DNA of 64,000 nucleotides. Origin: CAG-488 sp051881315 (GTDB taxonomy: Bacteria; Bacillota; Clostridia; Oscillospirales; Acutalibacteraceae). Shown here one piece after another: positions 25,256-32,251 of the stretch. The number at the start of each line of letters is the position of its first letter. The first letter of the stretch is position 1. The notes under the pieces were generated by a model, which saw only the letters and a list, made by a program, of their open reading frames with translations, did no database searches and was not told where the DNA came from. A program made the position numbers and the translations under genes. The stretch spans positions 25,710-89,709 of the forward strand of contig JBJEPQ010000036.1 of the NCBI GenBank assembly GCA_051881315.1. Reading direction: 5' to 3'.

Positions 25256-25939
25256 TCAGTTCACCTCAATTTTATATCCGATACCGTAAATTGTCTTGAG
25301 GTGATTTGCTCCCCATGAGCCAAGCTTGCCGCGCAAACGGGCAACATGAGAATCGACATTTCTTGTATCTCCGACATAGTCGTAACCCCAGATATCGTCA
25401 AGGAGCTGTTCTCTGGTATAAACTCTTCCTCTGCTTGAGATGAGCTTTTCAAGAATGTTGTACTCCTTTAGAGTAAGCTCAATGGGATTTCCGTCGATAG
25501 TAACCTGATGAGCGTCGTTGTTGATAAGCAGACCGTCAAGGGAAATAATATCCTTGTCCGTCCTGACCTTGCCTGATGAAGAACGCTTGAGAAGAACATC
25601 AATTCTCTTCATGAGGATAGCAAGGCTGAACGGCTTTGTAACATAATCGTCTGCGCCTGCTTCAAAGCCCATAATCTGATCGTATTCTGCGCTCCTTGCG
25701 GTAAGAAGAATAATCGGAACGGAGGATGTCTTTCGAATCTGACGGCAAAGCTCCCAGCCGTCCACTTCGGGAATCATAATGTCCAGAATATAAAGATCGA
25801 TTTTTTCGTCCGAATTAAAGATTTCAAGAACCTCTCGTCCGGTGCTTGCCTCGACCGGTGTATGTCCGGAACGTCTGAGAAAATCGCATACAAGTCTGCG
25901 AAGCTTGCTTTCATCGTCGGCAATGAGTATTTTTGCCAT
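25256..25939 (-). CDS. OmpR/PhoB-family response regulator
   Basis: This 227-residue regulator has a receiver domain with the acidic pair Asp8-Asp9, phospho-acceptor Asp53 in YILDIMIPE and Lys102 in TKPF, and a C-terminal winged helix (LTLKEYNILEKL, then DTRNVDSHVARLRGKLG). ATG 25939 is chosen because AGGAG lies eight bases upstream; an in-frame GTG nine bases earlier falls inside that ribosome site. It should be phosphorylated by the kinase encoded directly downstream. Confidence 0.94.
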   Translation of the reverse strand: MAKILIADDESKLRRLVCDFLRRSGHTPVEASTGREVLEIFNSDEKIDLYILDIMIPEVDGWELCRQIRKTSSVPIILLTARSAEYDQIMGFEAGADDYVTKPFSLAILMKRIDVLLKRSSSGKVRTDKDIISLDGLLINNDAHQVTIDGNPIELTLKEYNILEKLISSRGRVYTREQLLDDIWGYDYVGDTRNVDSHVARLRGKLGSWGANHLKTIYGIGYKIEVN

Positions 25940-25965
25940 AGTAACCACTCCTGTAAAAATGCTAT

Positions 25966-26832
25966 TTATCTGTCTTCCGATTTCTTCGAAAGAGCTTTGA
26001 TTGATTTATCCACGGACTCCTTGTAGCGATTCTGCATTTCAAGAGTCCATTCATCAACGGTTTCCCGTGATTTTTTTATATCCTTAACAATAACGTTGTT
26101 TGCACCGCAAAGCAGAGCCTTGCACATATCCGGGGTGTCTTCAATTCCGTCAACGGTAAAAAGTATGCCGTAATCGTTGAGTGTTTCGACAAGCTCATCG
26201 GAAAGCTGAGAATAGTCTGTCACCAGTCCCGAAGCGCCGGTCTTTTCAAGTGCCTCCGGCTTGGAAAAACTGCCGTTTTTGACGCTGTCAAGCTCCTCGG
26301 CGGTAAAGGTGTAATCTATCAGAAAGGGGAGAATTGTATCGTCAGTTCCGATAAGCTCGTATCTGTCGGCGTCAATTCCCGTCAGAAATACCCGGTTTAC
26401 AACATTGTATTCGACAGCAAGACTGTTCAGCTTTGCAATGTCGGAAAGCTGAACGATATTGAGGTAAACGCAAGCGGAATTGAACTTTTCCTCATTCATT
26501 GCGGCAAAGAGAGTTTCAACCTTTTCTGCGCTGTCGATTTCGGAATAGCTGTCGGTCATTACGGGAGTACCGTCTTTTTTAAAACAGAGGTCAACAATGA
26601 CCGCATTTGCTCCGAGACGAACGCTCTCTTTGAAGCCTGCTACGGAGTTGACCGTTCCGTCAACCTCGCTGCAATGGGAAATCAGGGAAATGTTGTCAAC
26701 ATTGCTGAGATCTTTACGCATATATGAGGAAACGGAATTGCGTCTGACGATCGGAATGATAATTACAGCCGCAACTATCACGGCAATCAGTACAGCCGAA
26801 ATTGCAATTAAACCTTTTTTCTCAGGCTTCAA
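25966..26832 (-). CDS. Membrane-anchored GDPD-like protein with degenerate active site
   Basis: The 289-residue protein has one N-terminal membrane helix (about residues 8-30) and an external domain with the glycerophosphodiester phosphodiesterase plan: SHCSEVDGTVNSVAGFKESV, then GANAVIVDL and KKDGTPVMTDS. In active GDPDs these positions read HRG, E-x-D and HD; here only a lone His and Asp remain, so catalysis is doubtful. The start is TTG 26832 behind AGGAGGAG, overlapping the end of the kinase gene by 11 bases. Its place before a two-component system suggests a sensing or accessory role; this is inference. Confidence 0.7.
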   Translation of the reverse strand: MKPEKKGLIAISAVLIAVIVAAVIIIPIVRRNSVSSYMRKDLSNVDNISLISHCSEVDGTVNSVAGFKESVRLGANAVIVDLCFKKDGTPVMTDSYSEIDSAEKVETLFAAMNEEKFNSACVYLNIVQLSDIAKLNSLAVEYNVVNRVFLTGIDADRYELIGTDDTILPFLIDYTFTAEELDSVKNGSFSKPEALEKTGASGLVTDYSQLSDELVETLNDYGILFTVDGIEDTPDMCKALLCGANNVIVKDIKKSRETVDEWTLEMQNRYKESVDKSIKALSKKSEDR

Positions 26833-27952
26833 GCATACTCCTCCTGTATATCTCATCAACACATTCGTTAAGCTCGTCCATATGCTCCTCAATGTCTTTC
26901 ACAAGCTTGAACTGAGTGTGGGCACGGACAAGGTTGTGTTCGGGATAATCTGTTTTGAAATAAGTGTCTCCGTTGAGATAGTCGGTGAGAAATCTTACTC
27001 CGCACTCAAGAGCCATCAGCTTTGCGGAGAAAGCAAGGTTTTTGACTTCCTCCTCGTTGAGAGCCTGTCCCGCTTCGGAGAGGAAGCCCTCGGTGTACTT
27101 TTTGAAAAGGTCGATGTTGAGCCTGTAATTATTCAGATCTCTTTCGTTTTCGTCGGAGGTGACTGCACCCGAACGTATGCTGTCGCCGAAGTCATAAAGC
27201 GACAGACCGGGCATTATTGTGTCAAGGTCGATAACGCAAATTGCTTCGTTCGTGATGCTGTCAAAAAGAAGATTGTTTATCTTTGTGTCGTTATGAGTGA
27301 CTCTCATCGGGATTTTACCCTCGGCGGCAAGATCAACAAGCTTTGAAGCGTCCTTTTCACGCTCAAAAGCGAAGTTAAGCTCTTCTTTTATATTATCAAG
27401 TCTTCCGGAAATATTATCCGAAACAGCGGTTTTCAATGCTTCGTATCTCGACGGGGTGTCGTGAAAATGGGGGATAGTCTCAAAAAGGGTTGCCGCAGGG
27501 AAGTCGGAAAGCATTTTCTGAAACTTGCCGAAAGCCTTGCCCGAACGAAAAGCTTTGACTTCTGAGTCGATTTTGTCGCAGGTGTAGCACTTGCCGATAT
27601 ATGTATAGCTGCGCCAGCAGTTTCCGTCCTTATCGAGGTAATAAGGGGTATTGTCCTTTGTGTAAAGAAAAGTAAGGGTTTCTCTCTGTGCGTTTCCGCC
27701 GGAAAGATTGATCTTGTTGCGGAGAAAACCCGTTACATTCATTATGTTTGACATAAGCTCGTCCGGTTTTTTGAATACGTTGGTATTGATTTTTTGCAGG
27801 ACATATTTAAAGTTCTGATTGCCGTCCGAAAAGGTCAGCACAAAGGTTGAGTTTATCAGTCCTGTATCGGTATATTCAATATCGGTAATTTCGCCCTCAA
27901 ACGGAAAAGCTTCAATGATTGTTTTTAATGAATCGGAATCTAACTCGCACAT
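26822..27952 (-). CDS. APH-fold sugar kinase, N-acetylhexosamine 1-kinase-like
   Basis: The 376-residue cytoplasmic protein has the aminoglycoside-phosphotransferase kinase fold. VTHNDTKINNLLFD is the catalytic loop (Brenner motif with Asp and Asn), and VIDLDTIMPG carries the metal-binding Asp. The N-terminal TGLINSTFVL loop and YVLQKIN supply the ATP-site lysine region. The pattern resembles NahK of bifidobacteria, which phosphorylates GlcNAc/GalNAc at C1. It heads an operon with a GDPD-like protein and a two-component system behind a clear promoter. The fold is well supported; the sugar is inferred. Confidence 0.72.
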   Translation of the reverse strand: MCELDSDSLKTIIEAFPFEGEITDIEYTDTGLINSTFVLTFSDGNQNFKYVLQKINTNVFKKPDELMSNIMNVTGFLRNKINLSGGNAQRETLTFLYTKDNTPYYLDKDGNCWRSYTYIGKCYTCDKIDSEVKAFRSGKAFGKFQKMLSDFPAATLFETIPHFHDTPSRYEALKTAVSDNISGRLDNIKEELNFAFEREKDASKLVDLAAEGKIPMRVTHNDTKINNLLFDSITNEAICVIDLDTIMPGLSLYDFGDSIRSGAVTSDENERDLNNYRLNIDLFKKYTEGFLSEAGQALNEEEVKNLAFSAKLMALECGVRFLTDYLNGDTYFKTDYPEHNLVRAHTQFKLVKDIEEHMDELNECVDEIYRRSMLEA

Positions 27953-27992
27953 AAAAAAAACTCCCGGAGAAATTTATTGTATTATTATAAAT

Positions 27993-28021
27993 ATTATATA
28001 CAATAATGTCGATTTAGTCAA
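27993..28021 (-). promoter_or_regulatory. Promoter of the kinase-GDPD-two-component operon
   Basis: On the minus strand TTGACT (28021-28016), a 17-base spacer and TATAAT (27998-27993) lie about 40 bases before the kinase start. Confidence 0.8.
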
Positions 28022-28045
28022 TAATTTTATATATTAAAACAGCGG

Positions 28046-28074
28046 TTGCTTTTTTACAGAGAGTATGTTATAAT
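28046..28074 (+). promoter_or_regulatory. Promoter of the 28107 lipoprotein gene
   Basis: TTGCTT (28046-28051), a 17-base spacer and TATAAT (28069-28074). It is divergent from the kinase operon promoter, with about 25 bases between the two -35 boxes. Confidence 0.75.
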
Positions 28075-28106
28075 GGTAAAAAATCTACGGAGGTTCAGGA
28101 GAAGAG

Positions 28107-29399
28107 ATGGAAAACAAAGGAAAATCATTAAGGATCATTTCGATCATCTGCGTTCTTACGCTCATTGTTCTGACTATATTGCCCGGATGTAATTTTATCG
28201 GACAGACAAAGAAAAACGACGGTGCGGTTGCGCCTGTAGTTGACGAGATGGGAAATCAGCTTTGCTGTCCCATCTGCCAGTCTACCGATATCAAGGACGA
28301 CGGCAACGGTACATATACCTGCAACGCTTGCGGAAACCAGTGGAAGTACGATCAGGCGGCAAATCAGGTTGATATTGTTGATGACAGCGGAAATACTATT
28401 CAGACGATGGATGTAAATGCCGGCTATGTTTCGGGCGGCAGCAGCGGCGGATCAAGCTACGGTGGCTCAAGTTCAGGCGGCTCAAACTATATTCCCGGCG
28501 GAAACAGCGGCAGTAACGGCACAGGCGGCTCAAACGGCGGCAGCAACAATTCAGGTGGATCGAGCGGCGGCTCCAATATTGTTACAACAACAAAGAAGTC
28601 TATTGACTATAAAAAATTGGTGCAGGATATCAGGGCAAGTGCCGGCCGCTTTGCTGATTCTATTGAATTGATTTATGACGAAGAAACCGACACTATTACT
28701 GTTAAGAGCAAGGACGGTAGAGATACAGGTCTTTTCGGCTTTAAGTACAGCATGACGGATAAGGTCTTCTATACCGCCGAGGACGCTTGGCAGAGAAACT
28801 TCGGTTTTGAGGAGACCTATGACAACTTTGCCGGAGCAGGTGCTATTTCCTACGACACAATCCGTGTTAAGTTTAACTATCAGGGCAACGAATGGATGAT
28901 TCAGTTCTGGAAAGGTCAGTACGGTCTTGTTCTTATCGGTGCCGAGGTCGGTCTTTACAATCGTAAAGAAAACGCAACTGCAAGCTCATACTATGACTGT
29001 GTAACCGATGAGGAGAAGCTCAACATGAGCATGAAGGTATACAGACAGAATGCCGACAATAAGAACAAGTACGATCTTCTCTTTAAGAGATCACCGTCAA
29101 AGACATGGTGGCTTACGGGCTTTACTCCCGGAACGCTCAGCGCAGGCAGCTACGTTGTTTCCGAGGACGCTACAAAGAAGCTCATGGTTCAGGTTACGTT
29201 CAATTTTGATACACCCGAGCAGGCTCAGGCTTTCATCGGCGGACTTGTGAACACAACAACAATCCACCATAATTCTCCCAAGAGAACACGTTCTGTTAAG
29301 TTCACACAGGTTTCTGCGGCAGAGTTTGAGACATCAACAAAGACATCAAAATACGCTCTTGACGAGAACGGAAAGACCGTCTATGTGTCATGGAGATAA
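28107..29399 (+). CDS. Lipoprotein with zinc ribbon and C-terminal DUF4474-like domain
   Basis: The 430-residue protein has a lipoprotein signal (hydrophobic to residue 27, lipobox ILPGC), then a zinc ribbon CCPICQS...CNACGNQ (roughly residues 53-77), a long Gly/Ser/Asn linker (about 108-160) and a globular domain from about 195. The segment VKFNYQGNEWMIQFWKGQYG and the paired TWWLTGF resemble the uncharacterised DUF4474 domain. A cytoplasm-style zinc ribbon outside the membrane is unusual. It carries its own promoter, and the next small lipoprotein gene is 13 bases behind it. Function unknown. Confidence 0.75.
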   Translation: MENKGKSLRIISIICVLTLIVLTILPGCNFIGQTKKNDGAVAPVVDEMGNQLCCPICQSTDIKDDGNGTYTCNACGNQWKYDQAANQVDIVDDSGNTIQTMDVNAGYVSGGSSGGSSYGGSSSGGSNYIPGGNSGSNGTGGSNGGSNNSGGSSGGSNIVTTTKKSIDYKKLVQDIRASAGRFADSIELIYDEETDTITVKSKDGRDTGLFGFKYSMTDKVFYTAEDAWQRNFGFEETYDNFAGAGAISYDTIRVKFNYQGNEWMIQFWKGQYGLVLIGAEVGLYNRKENATASSYYDCVTDEEKLNMSMKVYRQNADNKNKYDLLFKRSPSKTWWLTGFTPGTLSAGSYVVSEDATKKLMVQVTFNFDTPEQAQAFIGGLVNTTTIHHNSPKRTRSVKFTQVSAAEFETSTKTSKYALDENGKTVYVSWR

Positions 29400-29412
29400 A
29401 GAGGCGATATAA

Positions 29413-29787
29413 ATGAAAAAAATCGTTTCGGTTGCGCTTGTTGTATTTATGGGACTTTTCCTGTTTTCGTCCTGCGGAAGTAACTCTGACGGGGAAGAAA
29501 ACGCAAATACAATAATTGCGAATTACAGCATCAATAATACCGAGGACAGCAAGGACTTTATTGTTGAAGTTCAGGATCTCGGAGGAGTTTATTCCGACCT
29601 TTACGACAAGAACGGACTTCACATCAAGTTCAAGGGCGGATCAGATAAGATCTATGATGCGGACGGCAATGAGTTGAGCCGTGAAGATCTTACGATCGGC
29701 GCAACGCTCGAAATATCGTATGACGGTAAAATTGTAAAGGATAATCCCAAGACAATAAAAGCGTATAAGGTTACGGTAATCGGTTAA
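29413..29787 (+). CDS. Small lipoprotein
   Basis: This 124-residue protein has a lipoprotein signal with lipobox FSSC near residue 20 and a short beta-rich domain ending in LEISYDGKIVKDNPKTIKAYKVTVIG, which looks like a small OB- or DUF3221-like barrel. It follows the preceding lipoprotein gene by 13 bases and has GAGGCG upstream, so the two are probably co-transcribed. Function unknown. Confidence 0.7.
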   Translation: MKKIVSVALVVFMGLFLFSSCGSNSDGEENANTIIANYSINNTEDSKDFIVEVQDLGGVYSDLYDKNGLHIKFKGGSDKIYDADGNELSREDLTIGATLEISYDGKIVKDNPKTIKAYKVTVIG

Positions 29788-29801
29788 GGTTTATATAAAA
29801 A

Positions 29802-29856
29802 AGCCTCCCCTTGTTTTACAAGGGGAGGTGTCGCATTTATGCGACGGAGGGGATAA
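29802..29856 (+). repeat. Two-hairpin dispersed repeat, copy B
   Basis: CCTCCCCTTG (29804-29813) pairs with CAAGGGGAGG (29819-29828). It is followed by TG, a second hairpin TCGCATTTATGCGA and the tail CGGAGGGG. It could also end the lipoprotein transcript, although no T-run follows. Confidence 0.65.
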
Positions 29857-29895
29857 ATGTAAAAAAATTTAAAGAAGAAATAAGTCTTTCTACAA

Positions 29896-29933
29896 TCCCT
29901 CAGTCAGCTTCGCTGCCTTTACACAAGGGAGCT
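29896..29933 (-). repeat. Two-hairpin dispersed repeat, copy C
   Basis: Read on the minus strand: AGCTCCCTTGTGTAAAG, then the CAGC-GAA-GCTG hairpin, then ACTGAGGGA. The second hairpin is identical to that of copy A at 864. The first stem is imperfect. Confidence 0.6.
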
Positions 29934-29969
29934 GAAAAGTACCATCAAGATTTATAATGATATAGTCTA

Positions 29970-30005
29970 AAATCTAACATCTAACATCTAAAGTCTAACA
30001 TCTAA
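29970..30005. repeat. TTAGA-type tandem tract (reversed)
   Basis: Four to five units of the form ATCTAACN or AGTCTAAC lie between two-hairpin copies C and D; the complement matches the tract at 817-858. Confidence 0.6.
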
Positions 30006-30010
30006 TCTCA

Positions 30011-30063
30011 CACCTCATCCGTCACGACCTTCGGTCGTGCCACCTTCCCCTCAAGGGGAAGGC
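30011..30063 (-). repeat. Two-hairpin dispersed repeat, copy D
   Basis: Read on the minus strand: AGCCTTCCCCTTGAGGGGAAGG (first hairpin), TGG, then CACGACC-GAAG-GTCGTG (second hairpin), then ACGGATGAGGTG. Same architecture as copy B with different, compensating stems. Confidence 0.65.
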
Positions 30064-30069
30064 TGAACA

Positions 30070-30104
30070 TAGATGTTAGATATTAGACTTTAGACATTAG
30101 ATGA
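30070..30104. repeat. TTAGA-type tandem tract
   Basis: Units TTAGATA, TTAGACT, TTAGACA and TTAGATG follow copy D of the two-hairpin repeat and match the tract at 817-858 in the same orientation. Confidence 0.6.
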
Positions 30105-30151
30105 GCCGTTTTTAACGTTTATACAAACCTTTAATTTTAGTTTTTGAATAG

Positions 30152-30183
30152 AAAAAACAGGGGCAGTCATTGACTGTCCCTGT
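30152..30183 (-). terminator. Terminator of rpsB-tsf
   Basis: On the minus strand ACAGGGACAGTCA pairs with TGACTGCCCCTGT with one mismatch and runs into TTTTTT. Confidence 0.85.
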
Positions 30184-30200
30184 CGAATTATTTGTGATGA

Positions 30201-31295
30201 TTACATCATGCTTGCAACTTCTGCTACGAAGTCGTCAACTCTCTTTTCAATTCCTTCGCCCTTTACGAAACGAATGAAGCCTGTAGCCTTGATAGAGCCG
30301 CCGAGCTTCTTAGCAACATCTGCGATATAACCGCCGACATTGCCTTCGAAAAGGTCTGAACGAACGAATGTCTGCTCAAGAAGGCAGATTTCTTTAAGCT
30401 GCTTCTTCATACGGCCGTCAACAGCACCGGAGAAAATCTTGTTGTTAACGATTTCGTCCTTGCTTGCAACTGCAAGCTCAACAAGAGTGGCAACTGCGTC
30501 CTTTGAAAGGAAGTTGAAGAGGAACTTGTTGTTCTTCTGCTCCTCATAAGCGGCAAGATCCTCATCACTGAAGAGCTTCTCGCTGACAGCCTTATCAAAG
30601 AGACTGTTGAGAATCGGCTTCGGAAGTGAATCCGGCTTGTTAAGTGAGCTGTCAATAGTGATTGCCTTCATCTTAGCAAGCTCATCTTCGGATATGCAAT
30701 CCTTGCTGAGATATTCGGGACTCATAGCGGCAACCTGCATTGCAACATTCTTGCCCATTGCCTTGAACTCGTCGCTGTCGGCAACATCTGTGTCGAAGTT
30801 TACGAGAACGCCGACTGAACCGCCGCCGTGAATGTAGGAAGCAACAACACCCTCAACTCTGACAAAACGGCGAACCTTCATGTTCTCACGGATTGTGAGG
30901 AAGAGCTCCTGAACTGCGTCGGAAACAACCTCGTCACTACCTGAAAGGGTGGTAGCAAGAAGAGCGTCAACGTCTGCGGGATTCTTCTCTGCAACCGTTA
31001 CGGCAATTTTATTTGCAAGCTCAACAAACTTCTCGTTCTTTGCAACGAAGTCTGTTTCGCAGTTAACCTCAACCATAGAAGCAACCTTGGCTGCCTCATC
31101 ATAATAAGTAACAACTACACCTTCTGCGGCGATACGGCTGGCTTTCTTAGCAGCTGATGCAAGACCCTTCTCACGAAGAACGTCTACTGCTTTTTCCATG
31201 TCACCGTCTGCTTCTGTAAGAGCCTTCTTACAGTCCATCATGCCTGCTCCGGTCTTTTCACGGAGAGACTGAACGTCTTTAGCTGTGAAATTCAT
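30201..31295 (-). CDS. tsf: Elongation factor Ts
   Basis: EF-Ts recharges EF-Tu with GTP in translation. The protein opens with an N-terminal UBA-like domain (FTAKDVQSLREKTGAGMMDCKKAL), followed by CETDFVAKNEKF and EGVVASYIHGGGSVGVLV of the core. At 364 residues it is longer than the roughly 280-310 residues common in bacteria. The extra length lies in the C-terminal core around residues 210-330. ATG 31295 follows AGGAGG. It lies behind rpsB with a hairpin between. Confidence 0.95.
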   Translation of the reverse strand: MNFTAKDVQSLREKTGAGMMDCKKALTEADGDMEKAVDVLREKGLASAAKKASRIAAEGVVVTYYDEAAKVASMVEVNCETDFVAKNEKFVELANKIAVTVAEKNPADVDALLATTLSGSDEVVSDAVQELFLTIRENMKVRRFVRVEGVVASYIHGGGSVGVLVNFDTDVADSDEFKAMGKNVAMQVAAMSPEYLSKDCISEDELAKMKAITIDSSLNKPDSLPKPILNSLFDKAVSEKLFSDEDLAAYEEQKNNKFLFNFLSKDAVATLVELAVASKDEIVNNKIFSGAVDGRMKKQLKEICLLEQTFVRSDLFEGNVGGYIADVAKKLGGSIKATGFIRFVKGEGIEKRVDDFVAEVASMM

Positions 31296-31320
31296 GATAA
31301 ATTCCTCCTGTATTTAAAGT

Positions 31321-31347
31321 TTCGGCGGAATATAAAATTCCGCCGTT
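31321..31347 (-). terminator. Intergenic hairpin between rpsB and tsf
   Basis: CGGCGGAAT (31323-31331) pairs perfectly with ATTCCGCCG (31337-31345). On the minus strand only a short AAACTTTAAA follows, so it may reduce read-through or stabilise the rpsB message rather than stop transcription. Confidence 0.6.
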
Positions 31348-31357
31348 AAAGTTTTTA

Positions 31358-32098
31358 TTATTCAGCAGCGGCTTCTGTTGCTTCTTCGGCAACTTCCTCT
31401 GCGGGAGCTTCCTGCTCGCCCTGACGTCCCTCGATAACAGCGTCAGCCATTGCGCCTGCGATAAGACGAACGGCACGGATAGCGTCATCGTTTCCGGGGA
31501 TAACATAGTCGATCTCATCGGGATCGCAGTTTGTATCTACGATAGCAACGATGGGAATACCGAGCTTATGTGCCTCCTGAACGGCAATTCTCTCCTTGCG
31601 AGGGTCAACGATGAACATAGCAGCGGGCTGCTTCTTCATGTTTACGATACCGCCCATGAACTTTTCGAGCTTTTCGATCTCAAGCTTGAGTTTGATAACT
31701 TCCTTCTTCGGGAGAAGATCGAATGTTCCGTCAGCTTCCATCTTCTTGAGCTGCTCGAGTCTCTTGATTCTTCTCTTGATTGTGTTGAAGTTTGTGAGCA
31801 TACCGCCGAGCCAACGTGCATTGACGTAAGGCATACCGCAGCGGATAGCTTCTTCCTTAACGGAATCCTGAGCCTGCTTCTTTGTTCCTACGAAAAGAAC
31901 ATCGCTTCCGTCAGCGGCTACGTCACGAACGAAGAGATAAGCCTCCTCAAGCTTCTTGACGGTCTTCTGAAGGTCGATGATGTAAATTCCGTTACGCTCT
32001 GTGAAAATGTACTGAGCCATTTTCGGATTCCATCTTCTGGTCTGGTGTCCGAAGTGAACACCTGCTTCAAGTAACTGTTTCATTGATACTACCGGCAT
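31358..32098 (-). CDS. rpsB: 30S ribosomal protein S2
   Basis: This 246-residue protein has the S2 signatures MKQLLEAGVHFGHQTRRWNP, FTERNGIYIIDLQKT, VGTKKQAQ and PRKERIAVQEAHKLGIPIVA, and ends in an acidic Ala/Glu-rich tail. It assembles late into the small subunit. ATG 32098 is chosen because AAGGAGG lies just upstream; an in-frame extension to 32209 would run through the leader and is rejected. Confidence 0.97.
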   Translation of the reverse strand: MPVVSMKQLLEAGVHFGHQTRRWNPKMAQYIFTERNGIYIIDLQKTVKKLEEAYLFVRDVAADGSDVLFVGTKKQAQDSVKEEAIRCGMPYVNARWLGGMLTNFNTIKRRIKRLEQLKKMEADGTFDLLPKKEVIKLKLEIEKLEKFMGGIVNMKKQPAAMFIVDPRKERIAVQEAHKLGIPIVAIVDTNCDPDEIDYVIPGNDDAIRAVRLIAGAMADAVIEGRQGEQEAPAEEVAEEATEAAAE

Positions 32099-32139
32099 AA
32101 AAAAATCCTCCTTAGTTTTTGCCTCTGCAAGGCTTAAAA

Positions 32140-32169
32140 TCCGGACATTTCGATGAAATGCACTTCGGA
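32140..32169 (-). promoter_or_regulatory. Stem-loop in the rpsB leader
   Basis: In the leader CATTTC pairs with GAAATG around a three-base loop, and the outer TCCGA/TCCGGA arms pair in part. It lies between promoter and ribosome site, where S2 autoregulation acts in other bacteria. No known leader family is assigned. Confidence 0.4.
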
Positions 32170-32199
32170 TAAAACACCCTGCATGCGTTTTGCCGTAAA

Positions 32200-32228
32200 A
32201 GTATATCACAAAGAAACCGTTATTTCAA
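32200..32228 (-). promoter_or_regulatory. Promoter of rpsB-tsf
   Basis: On the minus strand TTGAAA (32228-32223), a 17-base spacer and TATACT (32205-32200). Confidence 0.8.
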
Positions 32229-32251
32229 GAGCTTTTCAGAAATTTTTTTCA

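Larger units (their letters stand above)
29788..30200. other. Gene-free stretch made of repeats
   Basis: No gene is visible in these 413 bases. They contain three copies of the two-hairpin repeat (one forward, two reversed) and two TTAGA-type tandem tracts, ending in the tsf terminator. About two thirds of the stretch is repeat. Confidence 0.7.

Noticed and set aside
29802..29828. Hairpin after the small lipoprotein gene as a simple terminator
   Set aside because: No T-run follows, and the hairpin is the first half of a dispersed two-hairpin repeat; it may still slow transcription.
32099..32209. N-terminal extension of ribosomal protein S2
   Set aside because: It runs through the promoter-proximal leader; S2 starts at ATG 32098 behind AAGGAGG.
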